Shown in pieces: positions 56,701-64,000 of a stretch of 64,000 nt of DNA. The stretch lies in the NCBI GenBank assembly GCA_025266875.1, contig JALLLT010000005.1, positions 62,001-126,000 on the forward strand. The letters are read 5' to 3'. A program made the position numbers and the translations under genes. Positions within the stretch are counted from its first letter, which is position 1. Every line of letters begins with the position of its first letter. Under the pieces are notes generated by a model. It saw only the letters and a program-made list of their open reading frames with translations. It was not told where the DNA came from and made no database searches. This DNA is from Fennellomyces sp. T-0311 (Eukaryota > Mucoromycota > Mucoromycetes > Mucorales > Lichtheimiaceae).

Positions 56701-57938
56701 AGGTAGACTGTCTTTTCTCCTTTACTGTCAAAGTATCGCGATTCATGCGCTCACCCCTCTCTCTCGTGATGGTTCCTAAGGTTCCTACATTGCAGCAAGT
56801 GGCCACTGAATCGATCGTCTAGACCCGGTTTCCTCTGACCTGTTAGAAAACTATAGCTGTTGTTGTTGTTGTTGTTGTTGTTTCCAAAAAATTGCTTAAT
56901 TCGGTAATAAAAGGTGTGAAATATCATAGTAATCTGGTAGCAATGACTGTTGATGAAGGCAAATTGAATAGCTTATACCGATAAATTTACCAATGTCTGC
57001 ACATTGCAATACTGGGGAGGCAATACCGGATATCCGGATTTTTTGTGCCGCCAACCACTGCGGCGTCACGAATACAAATTCTGTATGCGTACGTTCGACA
57101 TACTTTATGTAATAATGCTGCCAGCGTATATCCAGTACCACTGCTGCATACGTGCACACTGGAGAACGTAGGGTTTGAATTAGGCAAGAATAAATCTGTA
57201 TTCTGCTGATGCTTCGCTATTAATAATTTTTATGGTCATTTTAAAACCAGTTGATCATGGGGTCATGGAACTATAATGGGTTGCTACATGCTGCATTGCT
57301 AGTATCCTAAACATATACATTTTATCACAAATTCTGCTAAAAAAGCATAGGATAAATCAATATAACACCTGTCATATATATTTTACATATCTCTCTATTA
57401 GATTTCCTGCCGATCAATGCACCAATGGAGCGCCGCTATTACCGGGATAATCCAAGTGTAGGTAAGAGTTTCCAGCTTTTGGGGTATCACTGACATACAT
57501 ACATACTTTTATAATGCACATAATTGAATGTAGAATGCATATGGGCTATTGAAGATGAAGTGCTGCTGCTCTATTCTTATCCCGCAGTAGCGTCTTATGC
57601 ACATATTTTTTCTACTCCTTCCATCATGGAAGGATGTATGCATTTTAGGCCAAACATGAACAGGAAGACAGTTCAACTTAATACTCCATGCATACTGGAC
57701 GAGTAGTAGTGGCATAATTCAGATCGTACAAGCATATAGTGACAGAAAGGAGAGCCAGAAAAAATACAAGTTATCCTTGACAGGAATAACTTAAAGTTCC
57801 AATGAAAGTGCCAGATGAATACATGTTTTATTATTGGATGAATAATCATTGAGGCGGCAAAACTTGGCCCAAGAAACGTGCCAGTTCTGATGGTGAACTG
57901 CAAGGGAGAAGGTTGCTTTTGATGTGCACGTCCAATTC
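53740..57938. other. Gene-poor AT-rich interval
   Basis: About 4.2 kb. The only coding-looking piece is a minus-strand frame at 54085-54360 (91 codons; includes LSRKPYWFIFLPPRGYI and YFRDYQGNQHH) with no family I can name. A (TTG)n microsatellite lies at 56858-56882. No transposon ends, RNA genes or further HET copies found. Confidence 0.45.
56858..56882. repeat. (TTG)n microsatellite
   Basis: About eight uninterrupted TTG/GTT triplets in non-coding DNA. Confidence 0.85.
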
Positions 57939-59421
57939 CTACGAACAGACAGATACGTTTTTTTTCTCCTGTCAATATTTTTCGGATACTCAAATGCTTT
58001 CTTGGCTCCTGCGATCTGACTTACCATAAGCACATCATTTGCGCTAGGTCTTGACCGCGGTTCTTCATCCAGGAGCCAGGCTACGAGTCCACGCATGTAG
58101 ATCGAAGGGTAGCTATACTTGAAAGTGGGACCTGGCTCGGTTGTCACAATGTGGAACAGTTCATCTTCATTTTTGATAAGGTAGTGGGGTGGGACTCGAT
58201 CCATCATTTCAATAATGGTTATACCCAGTGACCACATATCAATTTTTTCATCGTACACTTCTTGACGGATCAACTCTGGCGCCATCCTATAAAAGAGAAA
58301 ATATATGAGGAGAATATCGCTGGTAAACAGGTAAATAAAGTACATACCACTTGTTCGTACCCAGACGATCACGGTTGTGGCGATCAATGCATGCAGATAA
58401 TCCAAAATCAGCTAAAGGAGGGCTCAATATTTTCCTTTTCGCGTATGGTGAATGTGGTTTCTTACCTAATTTTACTTGGCCATCCTGACCCAATAAGATG
58501 TTTTCGCATTTGATGTCTCGGTGCAAATAGCCTATGGCATGAAGATACATCAACGCTTTCAAGGTCTCACATGTGATGTGCACCGTGTGTTCTTCTGGAA
58601 TGCCTCTGCGACAAAGTACCGTAAACACGGAGCATCGCATCAAATCCATGGCAATCCAAAGGTCATCGCGCCAAATAGACACTTCTCGAAGTCTGATCAA
58701 ATTGGGGTGTCTGCTTGCCATAATACATAATTCTCGAACAATAGCTTGGCGATAGTCGCGATCGGGATAAAGTATGCAGCGCTTAATGGCAACCTGAACG
58801 TTGGGTTTTCTTTGATACCGGGCCCGAACGACAGCGCCATTCACACCTGTGCCGATTTCTTGAAAGTGACTGTAGCGTAATCGAGGATCGGCAGTGCGCA
58901 CTCGCACGTTTTTTAGAACTTTACGCAGTTTACGTTCAAACTCGTTGTCAGCTCTTTGGGTGAGTGGCGGAGGCTGAGGAATTTCGTAATAGGGGCTTGG
59001 AGGGTACCAAGGCCGCTTGAAGGAAGTCAGTAATTCTTTATTTGTTTCGTGGGAAATGTTCAGCACCACTTACATTAGATACTCGTTTCGAAACATCCAC
59101 AGGTCGCAAGTCGTAGCTCATGGGCAGTTCTGGTTTGAGATAGGCGTTTCCAAGGACGTCAGGAATTTGACAGTGTCCCGGGGACCGCCAAGCATGCTAG
59201 ATGAGAATTAAAACTGAGTAATCCAGATAATTTGTGGGTGAAAAAAAAAGCGGGACATTCACCTTTCCAGACATAGTACTGCTATCGGTGACAGATGACA
59301 TTTGTCCGTACGAGCTCATACGCTTTAGGCAGCCGGCTGATTTGCGTCTTGCAGCTGTACGTTGGACGGCGTCGGGCAACGGTAGCGATATGCGATTGGA
59401 CGCTGATTTCGAGCGTTGCAT
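57939..59421 (-). CDS. PAK/STE20-like serine/threonine protein kinase
   Basis: Exons 59421-59263, 59196-59074, 59015-58466, 58411-58348, 58286-58025 and 57968-57939 total 1188 nt (395 residues), in frame. The start at 59421 (MQRSKSASNR) is preferred over in-frame upstream Mets because a CT-rich tract typical of 5' leaders lies immediately before it. Kinase core: glycine loop IGTGVNGAVV (148-157), Lys172 in VAIKRC, Glu189, HRDIKCENILL (Asp261), DFG (Asp279), activation-segment end GTNKWMAPEL, MWSLGI and RPSAND. The DPR..YSHFQEIGTG lead-in resembles PAK kinases, but no CRIB or PH domain is visible; the N-terminus is basic and Ser-rich, then Pro/Tyr-rich. The 3' end depends on a predicted 56-bp intron (58024-57969); without it the frame runs on to 57791 (463 residues). 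Confidence 0.85.
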
Positions 59422-61878
59422 AAGGAATGGAGAAGAGGAGAGAGAGTGAGAGAGCGAGGGAGAGAGTGAAAAAGACGAGTAGTGAGAGGGGCGAATCAGC
59501 AGAGTGAGGCTATTTATGAAGAAAGCGTAGGCGGGGGATGCAGCAGTGGGATAATAAGAAGGTGATCGCACGAGATATCAAATAGCCGCATGCTTTTTGT
59601 GCATATCACTTGCGAAAAAAAACTTGATTCCCGGGGAGGCAAGCGGCGAGCAAATCCCTTGGTTTGCTACCTCACTGCCTGCGTATGATAGGGGGTCGAA
59701 AGAAGGTCCGGTCCTGAATAGGAGGCGCTGTAAGTTTGATTCGTTGCACATAACAGATTGGCCAAGACAATGCTTGATAATTACAGACGAGCTACTTCAA
59801 GTAAAAAACCCTTTGTCACGTTTGGCTGTTATGCAAACGATGCTGCACCATTGTCTTTTTTCATTGTTATTTGGGCACATGAAAGCCCGGTATGTTGCAC
59901 CCTTACAGATACAATAGGATTTTTGTATTTATTAGGCTAATGTACTTGGCAGTATCCGGAATCAGACTGTTTAATCCTCGGTGTGTATAATAACATATCG
60001 TCATACATTCCACTTGGGGATGCAGTCAGAAGTACCTGAAGAATCATCATTTTCCAATGCCAATTGTACACTTGGTTTTCCATTTACAAAAGTATCAATG
60101 TGTACGTTCTTATCATTGCCCATTCTGATCGGAAATGCCGCATCTTCTAAACACTCCGCGGTACGGATGTTACAGATGATTAAGCAATCCGCCAAGAAAA
60201 ATGAGCTCAACCTAAGATCAAAGATTTTGTATTCATAAGAAAAAGAATCTCACTTGACGACGCGTATCGTATTTTTTTTCTTTGCGGGAACTGAATATGT
60301 GGCGTTGTTAAGAAACGCCCTTGCGTCGCTGTCAATTGTACACACCGATCTGTCACTTACGTCAAACCCGCAATGTCTCTTCGTATTATAAGAATTATGC
60401 ACGAAGGGATACCTGTATGGTATCTGATACTACCGGCCATGCAGACCCTTCACCGCGCGCAAATCTTGGCGGGTATCAGAAACTGTGCATATAAGCCAGT
60501 AGACATGATTGAACATTGGTACAATGATTTCACCAAACTTCAGTAGCAACGATTCAAGGTTGATATATATTTGGCTACTGCTGCTATAAATATAGATATC
60601 ATTTGTTCGATGCAAAAAGTGGCGGTGCCGCTAAAGAAGTGTGTGTTTTTAATGTGAATAGTCGGCCCGTTTTGAAACTAGCTGCATCAAATATTAATCA
60701 CAGTACAGCACGCGATAGAAACTTTCAGCTGACCATATTCCTATTTAACAGATGGAGCGAGTGTCAATTGTAGTGCTTCAGTGCGACGTTTACGCCCGCA
60801 CCTTGAGCTTTGCCTATCTCTCTCTTATTCAACATTAAAATGCTAGTTGGTCTTCTGGTCTGGACAGGTATATATAGTGTATTGGGTTTTAGTTTAGAAA
60901 ATCATTTCCACATAGAGACTCATTATAGTTCAACAATAACTGCCACTAAGATACTTCAGTAGCAATTATAGTTGTAGCACCGCATGTAGCAATACGACTT
61001 TGCCCGATAGGTGCTCTGATAGCTATCTTTTAAATGACAGAGGCAAGAACAGGATGGAAACATATCATTAGACAAGACCTACAGACAAGACATTCGTTAT
61101 TCGTGTTAGGGTACATTTTACGTAGCTGCTTTAAGTATTCGGCATTCCTTGTCATGACTTGCGGATGGTATTGTATAAATGAGGAAACTCCTAAAGTGTT
61201 ACTGCCTACTCAACTATTGTTTCGGCATCACATACATTACGGTCGTTTTACAAAAATCTCTCTCAAGTTTCTCTGTTTACATCCCATTTATATCATTTAA
61301 CGATGATAACAGCTGTCAGAGGGTAAAGGATAGTAGGATATCCAATGTAGTTTTAAGTGCATCGCACTCTATATTTGCTTGCTATACTTTTTTCTTTAAG
61401 AGTGGGAACATAACCCAGTCTATACCTCCCGATAGGAATTATTGGCCTTTCCACAAAAATTCAGCACTGTCCGATGACGTGAGTTATGGAACGTATTTAT
61501 GAAACTAAGGCTGTCACTCAATTTAAGTACGAGTTATATGCAACCTCACTTTATCTGGCCAAGTTTGATATTTGCAATTAAAAGGTTGGATCAAAGCTAT
61601 ATTCGTCCGGAACAAATCCAATCTTCTGGATTATTGCGCTCACAAATGGATCAGATATATGACAATAATACCAAAGTGGGTCAACCAAATGTGTTATTGA
61701 TCGTAAATAAAGATACTTTTGCATATACATAAACTAGTGAAAATATAATAGAAAATGACCAACTATATCTAAAACACCATCAAAGTTCATCATAGTGCGT
61801 AAAAAAAAGCATGTAGTGCATATGTATGCTCTCATATCAATGTCAAACAATATGTTAGACATTGAGTATATAGCATCT
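59422..61878. other. Gene-poor interval
   Basis: Begins with the CT-rich leader and promoter of the kinase gene (59422-59520). The rest, to the 3' end of the Ato transporter, shows no supportable coding region, RNA gene or repeat. Confidence 0.45.
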
Positions 61879-62583
61879 TTAGAACATTGGCAAATGGAGG
61901 ATCTTCTCCTCGGCCCAAAGGATAGCGGTCATGACATACCAAGCGGTAATCGAGAGAGTAAAGGAGATCCATGCACTGGCCTTGGTTACGCCGGCACTAC
62001 CAGTAAGTTCACCAATACCACCCAAGATGAATGTAAGGAAGACTTGGAAGAGGACGGCTCGAATCACCTTGGGTTGATTGAAAGTACCGATGAAAAAGAT
62101 AAGCGACGGGAAGGCGAATGCGATCTGCCAAATGCCAGCGACATTCTGAAGTTCGACTAAACCAGCTTCTCCTTCTGCTTTAATTGCAGACATGAAGCCG
62201 GCACCAGCCGAGAACGTGACACCGTAAGAAAGCCAGAAGCCAGAGTATGTAAGCATCGTTGTGGCGGCAAAGGTGTTACCAAGAACCATTTCAAAGATGC
62301 CGCAGACAAATTGACCCATGGAACAGAAGCCAAATGCGACTCCCAAAATGCCTTGAGGAAGATGGGTGACAATGTCAGCGTTCTTAATACCGAGCATGAA
62401 CGAACCCAGTGCAAAAGCGCCGAAACCGATGGCTGCAGGGTTTCCAAGCTTCCGAACAGGATGTTCAGGGACAATGGTAGAGGAATGGGCTTCGGAGTGC
62501 TTGGCTGCCCTTTCAATGTCTCTATGGATGCTGTTCTCGTAGTGATGAACTTCAGCGTTGTCGATGGATCCCATGGCTTGCAA
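61879..62583 (-). CDS. Acetate transporter, GPR1/FUN34/YaaH (Ato) family
   Basis: Plasma-membrane acetate/proton symporter or channel; fungal relatives (Ato/Gpr1/Ady2) handle acetate or ammonium signalling. Single exon of 234 residues; an in-frame Met at 62574 (MGSIDNAEVHHYEN) would give 231. The acidic/His-rich N-tail is followed by the family motif NPAAIGFGAFALGSFMLGI (usual NPxPLGL, here with Ala-Ile). Six hydrophobic helices follow, e.g. QGILGVAFGFCSMGQFVCGI, MVLGNTFAATTMLTYSGFWL, AGIWQIAFAFPSLIFFIGTF, AVLFQVFLTFILGGIGELTG and ISFTLSITAWYVMTAIL. The frame is unbroken and intronless, unlike most neighbours. The direction of transport and the physiological substrate cannot be told from sequence. 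Confidence 0.92.
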   Translation of the reverse strand: MQAMGSIDNAEVHHYENSIHRDIERAAKHSEAHSSTIVPEHPVRKLGNPAAIGFGAFALGSFMLGIKNADIVTHLPQGILGVAFGFCSMGQFVCGIFEMVLGNTFAATTMLTYSGFWLSYGVTFSAGAGFMSAIKAEGEAGLVELQNVAGIWQIAFAFPSLIFFIGTFNQPKVIRAVLFQVFLTFILGGIGELTGSAGVTKASAWISFTLSITAWYVMTAILWAEEKILHLPMF

Positions 62584-64000
62584 GAAATATTAGGACTAAT
62601 GTGGTCGAAGGAAAAAAAATAGCACTAGACAGTATTACGCACTTTTTTATACAAGCTAGCCCTGTGTACCACAACAAAATTAGGCTTCCCCCACATTTGT
62701 TTTCTACTGAACTCAGCATTTGCCCAAATACGGCAATATCTCTTTAAAGGATGCGAGGGAAAAAATGGCTCCCAACTAGGCACAAGCTTCCAAAGTGTTT
62801 TCTACCTGCTACTGAATCTCCCAGGGAGTATTTCCCTGTCAAAAAAAGTTTATTTTGTAGCCACAAAAGCTTTCACTGCCTCAAATTCCCCCGCACTTTA
62901 CCGTTTCAAGCTCCATTCGTATCTGGGGTAGCCGTAACACGGACGAAAACCATCGTGTTCATCTCAGACGAAAATATATCGATAGGGTACCCTGAGTCGC
63001 GGCGCTGACCGTAGGCTATGATTTCAGCTTTCATAAGCAAAATTGCACAACTATCAAAAACTTTGCTTCTATGGGTTCTGCCGTTTCTTTTTTTTCCTAC
63101 CGTCACGAAACTCCGTTGTATTACCTCTATCACAATGTCTAAATTCATTCCAACTAGTATGCCATATAACTTCTGGCTTCGAGATGTCATGGCAATGGAT
63201 CAGCAGAAACAAGGTTTACACTAGTGTGGTAGAAAAAAAAGTTTTCGACCTACTTTTGGTGATATTATCTCCGTTAGGGCTTCATGGGAAAATTTGCTTT
63301 TGTGTGGATTATAAGCATGAAATTTCGCAAAAGTTTGCTTGGAAGGCGTGCAGCATCTGCAATTCCCAGGATATAATGTATTACATACGCAGCCAAAGGC
63401 TGCAACTCTAAAGTACCTGGATTCGGTATGTTTCCTTCCTTTACTGATAAGTTTTTTTTTACCTGAATCGATGTATATTGAGAAACCTCCGCTGATACCA
63501 GCTCCAATCACTTCCATCAGCTCGAGAAATAGCCTTATAAGGGCAAATATAGTATAGCGGCCATTCGGTATTGTTGTTTTTCCACTGTAAATGACGGTGT
63601 ATCATTCGACAACAAGTAGTAGTTGGGATTCAAACCTCACGAATTCTTCCCAAAAATAATCCCATTATTCGTCAGCAAAGTATGAAATAGTAAGTTTGAT
63701 AGTGTGCTTTTGACTAATGACATGCAGTAACTTGAGTACAATGTAGCACAGTGTTGGTCTCTAATATAGCTTGGCAGCCGTATATCCGTTTACGTGAACA
63801 GTACCAGAGTGCGTGGATTCGTCTGTATTATGCGTGTGTGATCAGTTTAGAAATGTATACGGATGCTATCCATGACATCAAGTCTAACGCCTTGAGCCCA
63901 TCCTATTGTACTACTACATACAATGGATCTGTGCTTGTAGGGTCCATTCCATCCGATCGCGTGTAAACCCGGGTTTGAATTTGGTACGGGTGGTGGTGAC
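62584..64000. other. Ato upstream region and gene-poor right end
   Basis: Contains the transporter's promoter side and about 1.3 kb with no recognised coding sequence. No gene appears to run off the right edge. Confidence 0.45.

Noticed and set aside
57791..58025. Kinase C-terminal extension reading through to 57791
   Set aside because: A canonical GTAAGT donor follows the last kinase codon and an in-phase acceptor gives a short normal end. The extension has no recognisable domain. Kept only as an alternative.
1..64000. CRISPR arrays, rRNA genes, bacterial-style operons
   Set aside because: No regularly spaced repeats with unique spacers and no rRNA signature; gene structure is plainly eukaryotic.

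Overview
The window looks like nuclear DNA of a filamentous fungus, most likely an early-diverging one (Mucoromycota, probably Mucorales-like; this is an inference). Most genes have several short GT-AG introns of about 50-80 bp. The products are fungal (Kar9/GAS2 protein, Kch1-type potassium channel, Ato-type acetate transporter, glucosidase II beta). DET1, which is absent from most well-studied Dikarya, is present. There are no bacterial operons, CRISPR arrays, rRNA genes or tRNA genes that I could support.

Layout. 1-4.0 kb: repeat-rich and decayed. It holds a degenerate multi-exon gene with a D...ExK nuclease-like motif (2723-3915), a diverged partial copy of its 5' part (1681-1901), and a block of CGAGTCGGGTA-type subterminal repeats that looks like a transposon remnant. 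4.7-17.1 kb: a compact housekeeping block of glucosidase II beta subunit (+), Diaphanous-type formin (-), Kch1-like potassium channel (+) and acid/steryl-ester lipase (-), with very short tail-to-tail spacers. 17.1-26.1 kb: gene-poor, with a decayed TPR/F-box/LRR gene (-) and a RING1-RING2 protein (+). 26.3-28.0 kb: HET-domain protein A (+). 28.3-44.2 kb: mitochondrial ribosomal protein uL5m (-), MATE transporter (+), DET1 (-), pyruvate carboxylase (-) and Kar9/GAS2 protein (-). 44.2-49.4 kb: AT-rich gene desert. 49.4-53.7 kb: HET-domain proteins B and C in tandem (-). 53.7-64 kb: gene-poor, with a PAK/STE20-like kinase (-) and an Ato/GPR1-FUN34-YaaH transporter (-).

How the genes relate. The conserved genes cover ER glycoprotein quality control, actin and microtubule polarity (formin, Kar9/GAS2, PAK-like kinase), ion, metabolite and drug transport, lipid turnover, anaplerosis and a ubiquitin-ligase adaptor (DET1). 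The accessory layer is the most distinctive part: three intronless HET-domain paralogues of about 545-553 residues beside AT-rich deserts. Two of them, about 25 kb apart on opposite strands, share a conserved ~39-bp element about 190-195 bp upstream of their start codons. This suggests a co-regulated, lineage-expanded recognition or defence-type family. Function is inferred from the HET family only. Exon structures below were worked out by hand from splice consensus, frame and homology; where the summed exons are a multiple of three this is stated.
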